A DNA stretch of 64,000 bases. It comes from Alphaproteobacteria bacterium. Its GTDB lineage: Bacteria; Pseudomonadota; Alphaproteobacteria; Sphingomonadales; Kordiimonadaceae. Within the stretch, counting starts at the first letter, position 1, and each line of letters begins with the position of its first letter. Under the pieces are notes generated by a model. The model searched no databases. It saw only the letters and a list, made by a program, of their open reading frames with translations, and was not told the DNA's origin. Where the stretch lies: contig JABXIS010000027.1 of the NCBI GenBank assembly GCA_013372975.1, positions 19,268 through 83,267 of the forward strand, given 5' to 3'. Below, in pieces: positions 1 through 10,279 of this stretch. A program made the translations under genes and the position numbers.

Positions 1-755
1 AAGCGAAGCCCGGCTGCAAACGCGCCGCGCACCTTCGCCAAAGCAGCGCTGCTGTTCATCGCTTCGACATCGGCAATGAAACCTGCAGCATCCCAGGGGG
101 ACACCGCACCGCCCGGTTCCAGCCCGAGGCTGAACAAGGCATCCCAGGAAAAATGTCCCAGGGCTTCCAGGAAAGCCACAAGGCGAAGCTCATCATCCTC
201 CCCAGCAAGATCAATCCAATCCGACAAGCCCGCATGTGCATGTCCGAAACCACGTTCAAAACGTGGCAATGACCACCGGACAACCCTCCGCGCAGCCTCT
301 TCAAATGCCACACCGGCCTTTTCAAGCCTGCTTAGGGACCGAGCAATTCTCTCATAGTCATGCTCCGCAAGCGCTTCATCCAACTCTACGAAAGCACGCG
401 CTGCGACCTCTTCCGGGGGAGGCGGCGTCAGATCGATCCAGATATCACCGTCTCTATGGTCTATGGGGTAGGTATTAACCGGGTCCCTGCCCTGTACCGC
501 CTTGCCTGATTTGAGGTTAAACGACCAACCATGCCAGTTGCAGGCAAGGGTGCAACCGTCGTTCAGCGTCCCTTCAGACAAGGGGTAGCCCTCATGCGGG
601 CACCTGTTGTTGATGGCAAACAGGCCTTCCTCGGTTTGAAACAAAGCGATCTGCTTGCCATCCACCTTTACAACATGGCGGCCTTTTTCCGCGAGCTCTG
701 GAATATTTCCCAGATTGAGCCAGTGCTCTCCTTCTCGCCCGTATTTCGCGTCCAT
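1..755 (-). CDS. Rieske [2Fe-2S] domain protein with helical C-terminal region (truncated by window edge)
   Basis: Minus-strand reading from ATG at 755: MDAKYGREGEHWLNLGNIPELAEKGRHVVKVDGKQIALFQTEEGLFAINNRCPHEGYPLSEGTLNDGCTLACNWHGWSFNLKSGKAV; CPH...CNWHGW Rieske ligand motif; GAGGAG-like RBS upstream. Absent from ORF track because it runs off the window. Confidence 0.85.
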   Translation of the reverse strand, partial: MDAKYGREGEHWLNLGNIPELAEKGRHVVKVDGKQIALFQTEEGLFAINNRCPHEGYPLSEGTLNDGCTLACNWHGWSFNLKSGKAVQGRDPVNTYPIDHRDGDIWIDLTPPPPEEVAARAFVELDEALAEHDYERIARSLSRLEKAGVAFEEAARRVVRWSLPRFERGFGHAHAGLSDWIDLAGEDDELRLVAFLEALGHFSWDALFSLGLEPGGAVSPWDAAGFIADVEAMNSSAALAKVRGAFAAGLR

Positions 756-879
756 GTTTTTTCTCCTCGCTGCTGCAACTCAGACCTTATCCGTCCGTAT
801 TCTACCCACGCCAGATCACCGCCCATGTCGGCCTCCTTTTCTAAATATATTTCTTTATTAATTAGGATGTATGCCTTTC

Positions 880-896
880 TCTTGATTTATTCAAGA
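880..896. promoter_or_regulatory. Candidate operator palindrome TCTTGA-N5-TCAAGA
   Basis: Perfect 6-bp inverted arms in the divergent intergenic region between the Rieske gene and the HTH regulator. Confidence 0.35.
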
Positions 897-929
897 CATT
901 TCTTTAATTAAAAACCTGAAGGAGACGAC

Positions 930-1559
930 ATGCAAACCACACGTGAAATCATTCTGACAGAATTGAAAAGGCGCGGCAGCGTACGGGCGGATGAACTGGC
1001 CACATCGCTGGAACTGACCGCGATGGCCATTCGCCAACATCTGTATCAGCTTCAGGAAGAAGGTGCTGTAGTCTGTCGGTCTGTACCCTCGGGCCGTGGA
1101 AGGCCTGCCAAATTCTGGGAACTAACAGAAAAGGCCGATGTCTACTTCCAGGATGCCCATAGGGATCTGTCGCTCGACCTGATCTCCAGCATGCGCGACC
1201 TATTCGGCGAAGAGGGCCTGAACAAGCTGGTCAGCCACCGGACAGAAAAACAACGCGCTCGGTACACAAAAGCATCGGAAGACGCCTCCTCTATCAAAGA
1301 CAAGCTTACAATCCTGTCAAAAGAACGCAGCCGCGAAGGCTATATGGCGGAAGTACAGGAAGGCGAGGATGGCACCCTTTTCCTTGTGGAGAACCACTGT
1401 CCGATCTGTGAGGCGGCCAAGGCCTGCAGCGGCCTTTGTAATCAGGAACTTAAGTTGTTCAAGGAATTGCTCGCGAATGATGCGGTAGTCGAGCGCACTG
1501 AACATGCGCTTCAGGGCGCAAAACGCTGCGCCTACAAGATAACACCCAACCGAAAATGA
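930..1559 (+). CDS. HTH transcriptional regulator with C-terminal Cys cluster (SufR/ArsR-like)
   Basis: N-terminal winged HTH (MQTTREIILTELKRRGSVRADELATSLELTAMAIRQHLYQLQEEGAV) and C-terminal HCPICEAAKACSGLCNQE...RCAYKI, typical of Fe-S binding regulators. Confidence 0.8.
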   Translation: MQTTREIILTELKRRGSVRADELATSLELTAMAIRQHLYQLQEEGAVVCRSVPSGRGRPAKFWELTEKADVYFQDAHRDLSLDLISSMRDLFGEEGLNKLVSHRTEKQRARYTKASEDASSIKDKLTILSKERSREGYMAEVQEGEDGTLFLVENHCPICEAAKACSGLCNQELKLFKELLANDAVVERTEHALQGAKRCAYKITPNRK

Positions 1560-1563
1560 TTGG

Positions 1564-2034
1564 CTACCCGAGCCGTGCGCGCAAGGCCTTCAAGGATGCG
1601 AGAACCTCTTTTAGGTCTTTCTCCGCGCCGTCACCCTGCTCTGCTACTGCCACGTGTACCGCCGGCGGCTCCGCCGGTTGATCCGCCTGAAACGCCTGGG
1701 GTTCAGCAACAGATGAAGGATCCTCCATCTCAAGCGCTTCATAGATGGTTGTCTTAACACCTTGCGCCTTGAAGAGCTTCTGTACGCCCCTGATCGTGTA
1801 CCCATCGGCATGAAGGAGTTTCTTGATCGCCATCAACAGCGTGACATCGTCGGGGCGGTAGTAGCGCCTGTTGCCGCCACGCTTCAAAGGTTTGATCTGT
1901 GTGAATTTACTTTCCCAAAACCGGAGCACATGCTGTGGCAAATCTAGTTCATCTGCCACTTCTGAAATAGTGCGGAATGCTTCGCGGCCTTTGCCACCTC
2001 TTGGGCGCTCAAGGCCAGACGCCATTTCACTCAC
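1564..2034 (-). CDS. MerR family transcriptional regulator
   Basis: [46 protein letters not shown] MerR HTH; next to ihfA as in many alphaproteobacteria. Confidence 0.9.
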   Translation of the reverse strand: MSEMASGLERPRGGKGREAFRTISEVADELDLPQHVLRFWESKFTQIKPLKRGGNRRYYRPDDVTLLMAIKKLLHADGYTIRGVQKLFKAQGVKTTIYEALEMEDPSSVAEPQAFQADQPAEPPAVHVAVAEQGDGAEKDLKEVLASLKALRARLG

Positions 2035-2066
2035 AACCGGCTCCTTCAGGTAACAGGTAAGTCGTT

Positions 2067-2357
2067 CTAGCCGTTGATACGGTCTTTCATGACCTGGCTT
2101 GGCCGAAAAACAAGAACACGTCGGGGATCAATTGGCACTTCCTCGCCCGTTTTGGGGTTACGCCCCATGCGGCCATTCTTTTGGCGAACCAGAAAGCTGC
2201 CAAAAGAGGAAATCTTGACGTTTTCACCGCCAACGAGGCAATCAGAAATTTCACCAAGAACGGCTTCAACAAGATCAGCAGATTCATTTCGCGACAGTCC
2301 GACTTCTTCATAGACTGCTTCAGTAAGATCAGCACGAGTAAGTGTATTGTCGCTCAT
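2067..2357 (-). CDS. ihfA: Integration host factor subunit alpha
   Basis: [76 protein letters not shown]; start set to internal Met. Confidence 0.93.
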   Translation of the reverse strand: MSDNTLTRADLTEAVYEEVGLSRNESADLVEAVLGEISDCLVGGENVKISSFGSFLVRQKNGRMGRNPKTGEEVPIDPRRVLVFRPSQVMKDRING

Positions 2358-2528
2358 ATATGCCCCCTGATGGTGAATAGGCAAACTACCTGCATAGAAA
2401 AAAGCTAAAGCAAGGATTTGAACGAGTCAACGCAGCAAGCGGCTTTTAGTCAATATTTAGAAGGGTTTATATTAACGTTCTTAACTTTTGGCACAGAAAA
2501 GAGGGTTTCTGACGCCAAAATACCACAG

Positions 2529-3572
2529 TTAAGCTGCTCCGGTGGATGCCTCGTCGTCAACAATTCGCTGCAGGTCTTCGCTGATCAGGCGAATCAGATC
2601 ATTCTGAGCCATATCAATGGCAGAGGTTACTGCCGAGGCAAAACCGTGCGCATTGGCGCCACCGTGACTTTTCATCACCAATCCATTGAGGCCGAGGAAA
2701 ACGCCACCATTGTGGTTGTTTGGGTCCATATGATCTCTGAGTGACCGAAGGCCATGACGCGCCAAAAGATATCCCATCTTTGTCATGAATGATGAACGGA
2801 ACGCGCGGCCTAGCAAATCGGTAACAAGCCTGGCAGTTCCTTCGGCAGTTTTGAGCGCGACATTGCCTGTGAACCCGTCGGTTACAACAACATCGACCTC
2901 ACCCTTCGCGATATCGTTACCCTCTACGAAGCCAACGAAATCAAGCGGCAGATGCTTTGACACGCGCAGTACGTCGGCTGCAGCCTTGATACTGTCTTTG
3001 CCTTTGAGATCCTCAACGCCAACATTCAAAAGCGCCACCGTTGGTTTGCTCAAGCCCAGAACAGTACGAACGTAGGCCGCACCCATAATACCAAACTGCA
3101 CAAGGTTGTTGCTGTCACACTCAACATTCGCGCCCAAATCCAGCATTACACTCTCGCCGCGCAAGGTAGGCAGTGGCGAAATCAAGGCTGGGCGATCAAT
3201 CCCCGGCATCGTCCGCAACAGGAATTTTGCCAGCGCCATCAAAGCACCAGTGTTGCCTGCTGAGATCGCTACATCGGCTGTACCGTCCTTCACAGCCTGA
3301 ATGGCAAGCCCCATCGAAGACTGACGCCCCTTCCGCAAGGCCTGGGACGGCTTCATGTCTGAGGAAACGGTATCTGTTGTATGGTGCAGCTTGCTGGCTG
3401 CCTTCAGTTCCGGATCTTTATCCAGAAGCGGCGCCACACGGGCTTCGTCACCATAAATCAGGAATTTTGTTCCCGGAAAAAATGTTCGCGCCTGAGCGAT
3501 ACCATCGATAACCATGTCAGGTGCATGGTCGCCCCCCATGGCGTCAACGGCGATTGTTATGTTTTTTGCCAC
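2529..3572 (-). CDS. plsX: Phosphate acyltransferase PlsX
   Basis: MAKNITIAVDAMGGDHAPDMVIDGIAQA... GNTGALMALAKFLLRTMPGIDRPALISPLPT. Confidence 0.95.
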   Translation of the reverse strand: MAKNITIAVDAMGGDHAPDMVIDGIAQARTFFPGTKFLIYGDEARVAPLLDKDPELKAASKLHHTTDTVSSDMKPSQALRKGRQSSMGLAIQAVKDGTADVAISAGNTGALMALAKFLLRTMPGIDRPALISPLPTLRGESVMLDLGANVECDSNNLVQFGIMGAAYVRTVLGLSKPTVALLNVGVEDLKGKDSIKAAADVLRVSKHLPLDFVGFVEGNDIAKGEVDVVVTDGFTGNVALKTAEGTARLVTDLLGRAFRSSFMTKMGYLLARHGLRSLRDHMDPNNHNGGVFLGLNGLVMKSHGGANAHGFASAVTSAIDMAQNDLIRLISEDLQRIVDDEASTGAA

Positions 3573-3690
3573 GAATATTTATCCAGTCTAACGCATTGTT
3601 ATCGCAAGCCATTATATAGCTTTGTGCACGTCCCTCAATGCACATTACAATCATGCTTACAGGCAGACCATAGCGATTTTGTTTTTTACT

Positions 3691-4239
3691 TCAAGATTCG
3701 TCGCGTGTTTTCGCGAGAACAGCAAATGGATTGGGGCGCTCCAATTCGGGTTCATTGACAGTGATTCCGCTTTTGCTTCCGGCTGAAAGCTCCACGCCTT
3801 CCGCACGGGGATAGGGGTTCATCGAAATCGACAGGGTTTGGGCCAGGATTTCGCCGATGGGAATGATTTCCCCTTCAAGAGCGTCATACTCAGGGGCATC
3901 AGCATCCAGATACACCCCTTCCTCATCCATACGGTCTGCCATTTCCGGATCAACAAGCAAAAGCTCGAAGTCTGTTTCCAGTTCCTCGTCCACGGGCGCA
4001 AGGGTTGCGATACATTTTTGCGTAAATTGGGCGGCAAGCTTCCCGGACACCAGAACCCCTTGCTCGGGCCCCTTATCCTTCAGAACAAGACTTCCGGAAA
4101 GGGCCGAAACAGAAACCAGCTCGAATCTCTCGGCCACCCGTTCCAGTTCCTCCGGCGTGCCAGCTAGCTCAAAAGTTTTGCCTTCCTTGTCCAGGTCGGA
4201 AATGGCCACTGTAGCCGCGAGGGTCAGAGTATCAGTCAT
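3691..4239 (-). CDS. DUF177 / YceD family protein
   Basis: Upstream of plsX; sequence ending in NPFAVLAKTRDES and acidic centre typical of DUF177. Confidence 0.8.
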   Translation of the reverse strand: MTDTLTLAATVAISDLDKEGKTFELAGTPEELERVAERFELVSVSALSGSLVLKDKGPEQGVLVSGKLAAQFTQKCIATLAPVDEELETDFELLLVDPEMADRMDEEGVYLDADAPEYDALEGEIIPIGEILAQTLSISMNPYPRAEGVELSAGSKSGITVNEPELERPNPFAVLAKTRDES

Positions 4240-4786
4240 TTGAATTATCCTTCACTACCGCTACCTCCGGAAAGTCAAACCGCGATTCTAACACGTCTGC
4301 AATCGGATAGCTTGCCAATTTCTGCAGCGTTTGAAGCGCATAAGAGGCTAGGCAATTGGCAAATTCCGCGTCTTCGCGACGGTATACATTCTTTGCAATC
4401 ACTTCCGAAAGCGAGGATTGCGGCGCATCTTCAGCAATTGCTGCAGTATAGGCCTTCACCCTGCCCAGCCATGCCGCACCCATCTTTTTGACTTCCTTGC
4501 CAACAGACATATCACCCACACCCAACTCTCGTAAGGACCGATCCATATCTGCAATCAGCGCCTCCTGAATGAAGCGGCGTGCCTTTTGGTGATCCTCACC
4601 TTCACGCTCCAGCCTTCTGTCTACCAGAAACAGATGCAACAAGATCATGTCAAATCGGCCGTCTATCGTGTCAGCGACCGCGAGCTGCTCATAAAAAACG
4701 GGGTTTCGCGCCTGCCCAACAAGCTTGCCGTATAGCTCGTAGGCCTGTTTCTTCTTATGGAATGATGGAAATAAACGCGCAAACAT
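4232..4786 (-). CDS. Ubiquinol-cytochrome c chaperone family protein
   Basis: YGKLVGQARNPVFYEQLAVADTIDGRFDMILLHLFLVDRRLE...FIQEALIADMDRSLRELGVGDMSVGKEVKKMGAAWLGR; start set to internal Met. Confidence 0.88.
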   Translation of the reverse strand: MFARLFPSFHKKKQAYELYGKLVGQARNPVFYEQLAVADTIDGRFDMILLHLFLVDRRLEREGEDHQKARRFIQEALIADMDRSLRELGVGDMSVGKEVKKMGAAWLGRVKAYTAAIAEDAPQSSLSEVIAKNVYRREDAEFANCLASYALQTLQKLASYPIADVLESRFDFPEVAVVKDNSND

Positions 4787-4952
4787 GGCGCCTCCTTCTT
4801 GTTGCCGCAATCCCCAAGTAACAGGGACGGAAGCAACCCATATAAACAAAAATTAGGGCGTGCTCTAACACGGAGCCTTGCGCCGCGCAACGGTGGCCGT
4901 TATTAAAGCACAGGAAGTTTGTCCGCCGAGAGCGGGAAAGTAGGGATATCTC

Positions 4953-5447
4953 ATGAAATCAAACGCGTTTGCAGCTTCATCCAAAGCCATTGCCCTGTGC
5001 CTAGTAGCGGGCACAATGCTTGCAGGCTGCGGTAACTCTCGCATGGTTCGCGGCTATATTTTTGACCGAGAGCTTGCAGACGCTATCCAGCCAGGCGTTG
5101 ACAATCGGCAATCCGTGGAAGCGACCCTTGGCACACCAACGGTTCGCGCAACGTTTGATGACCAAACCTGGTATTATATCTCTACTACTGTGCGGGTTCG
5201 GCCGGTCTTCTGGCCTGATGCCAAGGCACACCGCGTGATGGCAGTTGCTTTCAATGATGGTGGCGTCGTTCAGGATGTTAAGAACTACGATCTCAACGAC
5301 ATGCGTGATGTTGATCCTGTGAATGACAAAACACCAACCAGAGGTCGTCACCTCAATTTCTTCCAACAGATTTTTGGCGGTGTCGGCCGCTTCGGTGGTT
5401 CCCAGCCTGTTGGTTCACAAGGTGGTTCCCGCGGCCCGAACGGCTAA
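4953..5447 (+). CDS. bamE: Outer membrane protein assembly factor BamE (SmpA/OmlA)
   Basis: Lipobox LAGCGN; RGYIFDRELADAIQPGVDNRQSVEATLGTPTVRATFDDQTWYYIS. Confidence 0.88.
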   Translation: MKSNAFAASSKAIALCLVAGTMLAGCGNSRMVRGYIFDRELADAIQPGVDNRQSVEATLGTPTVRATFDDQTWYYISTTVRVRPVFWPDAKAHRVMAVAFNDGGVVQDVKNYDLNDMRDVDPVNDKTPTRGRHLNFFQQIFGGVGRFGGSQPVGSQGGSRGPNG

Positions 5448-5471
5448 AAGAAAAGCTTTTTCGGATACAAA

Positions 5472-5498
5472 AAAAGCCCCGGCAATGCCGGGGCTTTT
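5472..5498. terminator. Bidirectional rho-independent terminator between convergent bamE and hppA
   Basis: AAAAGCCCCGGC-AAT-GCCGGGGCTTTT perfect stem with A/T tracts. Confidence 0.9.
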
Positions 5499-5514
5499 GT
5501 CTTTAAAGCGATCT

Positions 5515-7599
5515 CTAGTGCGCCAGCATTGCCAATAGCAACAGCGCCACAATATTGGTGATCTTGATCATCGGGTTAACAGCAGGCCCTGCTGTATCCT
5601 TGTAAGGATCACCAACCGTGTCACCTGTCACTGCCGCTTTATGGGCCTCAGACCCCTTACCGCCATGATTACCATCTTCGATGTATTTCTTGGCGTTGTC
5701 CCATGCGCCGCCACCGGCAGTCATGGAAAGAGCGACAAAGAGGCCACCTACAATTACACCAAGCAGAAGCGCACCAACGGCCGAGAAAGCCGCGCCCTGC
5801 CCTGCAATCGCATTGATCAGGAAGTAAGTCACCACAGGCGCCGCAACAGGCAGCAAGCTTGGAATAACCATTTCCTTGATCGCAGATTTGGTAAGAAGGT
5901 CAACCGAACGAGCATAGTCTGGCTTTGACGTACCTTCCATGATGCCCGGATTATTGCGGAACTGCTCGCGCACTTCTTCCACAACTGCACCACCGGCACG
6001 ACCAACTGCTGTCATGCCCATCGCACCAAACAAATATGGCAACATGGCACCAAGGAACAAACCAACCACCACGTATGGGTTGGAAAGCCCGAAGTCCACT
6101 GTCACATCTGAGAAATAGGTGTTCAAGTCAGCTGTATAGGCCCCGAACAACACCAATGCCGCAAGGCCTGCTGAACCAATCGCATAACCCTTGGTCACTG
6201 CTTTTGTTGTATTGCCTACGGCGTCAAGCGCGTCAGTGCGGTTGCGCACCTCTTCATCAAGGCCTGCCATTTCAGCAATACCGCCTGCGTTATCTGTAAC
6301 CGGGCCATAAGCATCAAGCGCCACAACCATACCAGCCAAGGCAAGCATCGCTGTCGCGGCAAAGCCAAGGCCCAGAATACCAGCAAGCTGGTAGGCGACG
6401 ATGATTCCAGCACAGATGACGATTGTCGGCAATGCAGTGGACTCGAGAGAAATAGCCAGCCCCTGGATCACATTGGTGCCATGGCCAGTTTCGGACGATT
6501 TTGCAATCGACTGTACCGGACGGTAATCAGTTCCAGTGTAATATTCGGTAATCCAGATAATCACACCAGTTACGATCAAGCCAATCAGGCCACAATAGTA
6601 TAGGTCACGACCAGTGAATGTGGCTGCGGCCGTTTCAAACGTGCGTTCCATGTCACCAAGCGCCCACTCCATGGCGAACCACATCACCACAGCAGATAGC
6701 ACCGCTGTTACGATAAAGCCCTTATAGAGTGCGCCCATGATCGACTGGCTTTTGCCAAGTTTCACAAAGTAAGTGCCGATGATTGAAGTGAGGATACAGC
6801 CGCCACCGATAATTAGCGGCAGTTGCATGATATCTGCCGCGCCCATTTTAAGGAACAGAGCCGATAGAACCATAGTGGCACCAATTGTTACCACATAGGT
6901 TTCAAACAGATCCGCTGCCATGCCGGCACAGTCACCAACGTTGTCACCAACGTTATCAGCGATTACCGCCGGGTTCCGCGGATCATCCTCTGGGATGCCG
7001 GCTTCCACCTTGCCTACTAGGTCAGCACCAACGTCGGCACCTTTTGTGAAGATACCGCCGCCAAGTCGGGCGAAAATGGAAATGAGCGACGCGCCGAAGC
7101 CAAGTGCTACAAGAGCATCAATAACTTTGCGGTCTGTGGCTTCAATGCCCATTGGCCCTATCAAAATATAATAGTAGCCAGCTACTGCAAGAAGCGCGAG
7201 GCCTGCTACCAACATGCCTGTTACTGCACCCGAACGAAATGCAATAGTCAGGCCTTCTTGCAGGCCTGTACTGGCCGCCTGTGTTGTCCGGACGTTAGCC
7301 TTTACGGAAATAAGCATTCCAATATAGCCCGCCACACCAGACAAGATCGCGCCGATCAGAAAACCAATTGCGGCCAACTGCCCGAGAGCCATAAAAAGCC
7401 CAACGGCCACAACCACGCCTACAATAGCGATGGTACGATACTGACGATTCAAATAAGCTTGTGCGCCTGCCTGAATTGCCCCTGCAATCTCCTGCATTTT
7501 TTCGCTACCGGCGCTAGATGATAAAATAGACTGACGCGTTACAACGCCGTACAGAACGGCTGCAACGCCGCATGCAATCGCGGCGTATAATACTTCCAT
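5515..7599 (-). CDS. hppA: Membrane-bound proton-translocating pyrophosphatase (K+-insensitive type)
   Basis: [66 protein letters not shown] (Lys at the K+-dependence position). Start set to Met29 of listed ORF. Confidence 0.96.
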   Translation of the reverse strand: MEVLYAAIACGVAAVLYGVVTRQSILSSSAGSEKMQEIAGAIQAGAQAYLNRQYRTIAIVGVVVAVGLFMALGQLAAIGFLIGAILSGVAGYIGMLISVKANVRTTQAASTGLQEGLTIAFRSGAVTGMLVAGLALLAVAGYYYILIGPMGIEATDRKVIDALVALGFGASLISIFARLGGGIFTKGADVGADLVGKVEAGIPEDDPRNPAVIADNVGDNVGDCAGMAADLFETYVVTIGATMVLSALFLKMGAADIMQLPLIIGGGCILTSIIGTYFVKLGKSQSIMGALYKGFIVTAVLSAVVMWFAMEWALGDMERTFETAAATFTGRDLYYCGLIGLIVTGVIIWITEYYTGTDYRPVQSIAKSSETGHGTNVIQGLAISLESTALPTIVICAGIIVAYQLAGILGLGFAATAMLALAGMVVALDAYGPVTDNAGGIAEMAGLDEEVRNRTDALDAVGNTTKAVTKGYAIGSAGLAALVLFGAYTADLNTYFSDVTVDFGLSNPYVVVGLFLGAMLPYLFGAMGMTAVGRAGGAVVEEVREQFRNNPGIMEGTSKPDYARSVDLLTKSAIKEMVIPSLLPVAAPVVTYFLINAIAGQGAAFSAVGALLLGVIVGGLFVALSMTAGGGAWDNAKKYIEDGNHGGKGSEAHKAAVTGDTVGDPYKDTAGPAVNPMIKITNIVALLLLAMLAH

Positions 7600-7771
7600 G
7601 GGATACTCCCTCCCTTGAACCAAACCCAAGTACCTTTGAGCTTTACCGGGCGGAAATACTCCCCACACGTCCGCCCCGCTCATTCATTCTAGTAGACAAA
7701 CCCCTAAAACTCCTGACAACAGGTTGGTCGGTGTTAACCTTAGGAAGCATTTTTCTGTGTTGCAACCATCT

Positions 7772-7809
7772 TAAAAAACAAGAGCTGCCAAATTACATCT
7801 GGCAGCTCT
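7772..7809 (-). terminator. Rho-independent terminator downstream of the FliL-like gene
   Basis: AGAGCTGCCA-loop-TGGCAGCTCT stem; on the minus strand followed by TTGTTTTTTAAG. Confidence 0.8.
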
Positions 7810-7834
7810 CTCGAATTCTCGTTTTGAAGAGGCT

Positions 7835-8332
7835 TTAGTTGGATAATCGCATAGAATTCAGGATTGCAACATTTTGAACAATGTTGCTCCCCAAAACGCT
7901 ATTGGCCCGCGCTTTTAAAACTGAAGAGACCTTCTCATGATCCAATTCAAGGGGCGAATCCTCGCGCATTAAATCATTCTGGCTGATCGCAGCAATGAAA
8001 GCATGCTGTAGCTGTGTTTCTGACCTGCGAATGGTAATTTGATTGTCGTCGCCACGCACTTCTACAGCCAAATCTATAAAATAATTCCCAATAAACCGCC
8101 GGCTGTTGCCTGAGGTCAGATATATGGGCACGGCGATTCTCTCAAACCTGATGGAATGAACCGGCCCCTTTGGCTTTACTTCTCGGGCTTCTTCTTCTGA
8201 TGCCGGAACCTGAGTATTGAAATAATAATAACTCAGGCCGCCGCCAAGAGCGACCCCCGCAAGCAGGCCGAGCACCAGAAATACCTTACTAGAACCGCCC
8301 CCTTCAGAGCCTGCAACTTCATCCTGCGACAT
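7835..8332 (-). CDS. Single-TM protein, possible FliL-like
   Basis: N-terminal TM (VFLVLGLLAGVALGGGLSYYYF) then IAVPIYLTSGNSRRFIGNYFIDLAVEVRGDDNQITIRRSETQLQHAFIAAISQNDL, FliL-like pattern. Confidence 0.5.
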   Translation of the reverse strand: MSQDEVAGSEGGGSSKVFLVLGLLAGVALGGGLSYYYFNTQVPASEEEAREVKPKGPVHSIRFERIAVPIYLTSGNSRRFIGNYFIDLAVEVRGDDNQITIRRSETQLQHAFIAAISQNDLMREDSPLELDHEKVSSVLKARANSVLGSNIVQNVAILNSMRLSN

Positions 8333-8343
8333 ATTCTTTGCCT

Positions 8344-9306
8344 CTATGTATTTGAAAAATGGTCAAATCCGCGCTTTGCAGCTTGCACCAGCTTGCCGTC
8401 CGGATCAACCAATCGAACACCTTCACCCTCTTCCACACGCCCAACACACGTAACTGCCACATCATGGGCATTGGCAAGGGATGATATTTTGCCTGCCATA
8501 GGCTTGGGGGCGGTAAAAACCAACTCATAATCGTCGCCACCAGAATAAATCAGATGCCGCAGCGCCGGAGACTGTCGCACCGCATCAGCCGCGTGATCAG
8601 AAATCGGCAACAACTTCTCCTCAATGCGCACGCACACACCGGACCCAATGGCGATATGCCCAACATCAGCCAGAAGCCCGTCCGAAATATCTGCACATGC
8701 GGTTGCTATTGTGCGTATTGCTTCACCAAAGGAATTGCGCGGGGTTGGCGTGCGGTACCTTTCTGCCAGATAGGCATCCGAAGCCAAAGCTCCTTGCACT
8801 ACTCTCAGACCAAGCGCTGCGTCCCCAAGCGTACCGGTTACATAAATATCATCACCTGCCCTTGCAGTCGTACGCCGCAGCATGCCACCTTTGGGCACAT
8901 ATCCGAGGGCGGTAATCGAAACCGTAATTCCACCCAAAGACGCCGTAGTGTCGCCACCTGCCAAGGCAATGCCTGACCGCTCCTGCATTGCCTTCAGGCC
9001 GGATGCAAAATGGCCCACCCAATCCCCGGGTTTGTCTTTCGGCACACTGATACCAAGCCAATATAGCGCTGGTTTGGCGCCTTTCGCGGCAAGGTCTGAC
9101 AGGTTTACAGCAAGGCATTTCATTGCGATCGAGGCCGGCGCTTCATCGCCAACAAAATGAATACCCTCGACCAATAGGTCTTTTGTCACAACAATGTCTT
9201 GGCCCTCAGGCGAGCTGAAGCAAGCGGCATCATCTAAAAAGCCGAGCCCCTCAGGCCCGGCAAGCGGGAGGAAATACTCGGCAATCAGATCAAATTCGCC
9301 AGACAT
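8344..9306 (-). CDS. thiL: Thiamine-monophosphate kinase
   Basis: GEFDLIAEYFLPLAG...DDAACFSSPEGQDIVVTKDLLVEGIHFVGDEAPASIAMKCLAVNLSDLAAKGAKPALYWLGISVP. Confidence 0.95.
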   Translation of the reverse strand: MSGEFDLIAEYFLPLAGPEGLGFLDDAACFSSPEGQDIVVTKDLLVEGIHFVGDEAPASIAMKCLAVNLSDLAAKGAKPALYWLGISVPKDKPGDWVGHFASGLKAMQERSGIALAGGDTTASLGGITVSITALGYVPKGGMLRRTTARAGDDIYVTGTLGDAALGLRVVQGALASDAYLAERYRTPTPRNSFGEAIRTIATACADISDGLLADVGHIAIGSGVCVRIEEKLLPISDHAADAVRQSPALRHLIYSGGDDYELVFTAPKPMAGKISSLANAHDVAVTCVGRVEEGEGVRLVDPDGKLVQAAKRGFDHFSNT

Positions 9307-9330
9307 GCGATCCTGTCAATTTGAATAAAG

Positions 9331-9795
9331 CTAGCGAACGGCCTTCGCAAATTTGTCGAGAACACCGTTCACAAAAGACGCCTCAGCACGCTCATAAAAA
9401 CCGTGGGCCACATCAACATATTCGTTGATGATCACAGCCGTTGGGACGTCAGGGCGCGCTATTAGTTCGTACCCTGCAGCCCTGAAAATAGCGTGAATAA
9501 TATTTTCAAGACGATCAATAGACCAATCAGCCGACAAGCAGCCTGCAAGTGTACCATCAACCTCTTCACGGCGCTCCCAGGCACCCAATACTACGTCGCC
9601 AAACATATTAACGTCCGCCGGAACATACTGGTCACCTTCGATCTCGGCCCCGAGACGGTGATTTTCATATTCTTCGACAACAAGTTTTGGTTTGGGATCG
9701 TCTGACATGGCCAGTTGATACAGGGCCTGCACAGCTGCAAGACGTGCCGCACTGCGTGGGCCGCCTACTTTGGGTTTTCCAGCATTCCCTGCCAT
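9331..9795 (-). CDS. nusB: Transcription antitermination factor NusB
   Basis: RSAARLAAVQALYQLAMSD...IHAIFRAAGYELIARPDVPTAVIINEYVDVAHGFYERAEASFVNGVLDKFAK. Confidence 0.95.
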   Translation of the reverse strand: MAGNAGKPKVGGPRSAARLAAVQALYQLAMSDDPKPKLVVEEYENHRLGAEIEGDQYVPADVNMFGDVVLGAWERREEVDGTLAGCLSADWSIDRLENIIHAIFRAAGYELIARPDVPTAVIINEYVDVAHGFYERAEASFVNGVLDKFAKAVR

Positions 9796-10238
9796 TATTC
9801 TACTCCAAAACTTTCTTTAAGGCCGATCATCGCAAGCGCGGCTTCCGCGGCACCAGCCCCTTTATTCTTCTGATCGCGCTTTGCACGCGCCCAAGCCTGG
9901 TCCCAATCTTCAACCGTCAGGATACCGTTGCCAACGGCAAGATTGTCTCTCAGCGCCAAATCCATCAATCCACGTGCACTTTCACCGCACACATAGTCAT
10001 AGTGTGTGGTTTCGCCGCGGATCACACACCCGAGGGCCACATAGCCATCAAAATGCGTCTTTGTGCCAGCGTGGGCAAACTTGATTGCGGCCGGAATTTC
10101 CAGCGCACCAGGAACGTCGTAACGGTCCCAAGTGCAATCTGCGGCCTCGATGGCTTCAATAGCGCCCGCCGCGAGTTCGTCTGCCAGATCGGCATAAAAT
10201 TTTGCTTCTACGATCAGGATATGAGGCTTTCTCGCCAT
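9795..10238 (-). CDS. ribH: 6,7-dimethyl-8-ribityllumazine synthase
   Basis: HILIVEAKFYADLADELAAGAIEAIEAADCTWDRYDVPGALEIPAAIKFA...DGYVALGCVIRGETTHYDYVCGESARGLMDL. Confidence 0.96.
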   Translation of the reverse strand: MARKPHILIVEAKFYADLADELAAGAIEAIEAADCTWDRYDVPGALEIPAAIKFAHAGTKTHFDGYVALGCVIRGETTHYDYVCGESARGLMDLALRDNLAVGNGILTVEDWDQAWARAKRDQKNKGAGAAEAALAMIGLKESFGVE

Positions 10239-10279
10239 GTCTTTTCTTTCTGTTGGTGGCCGCGAACGGCCCATGACGA

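Noticed and set aside
2418-2744. 108-aa plus-strand ORF overlapping the plsX 3' end and intergenic region
   Set aside because: Antisense to plsX for much of its length; no recognisable protein features.
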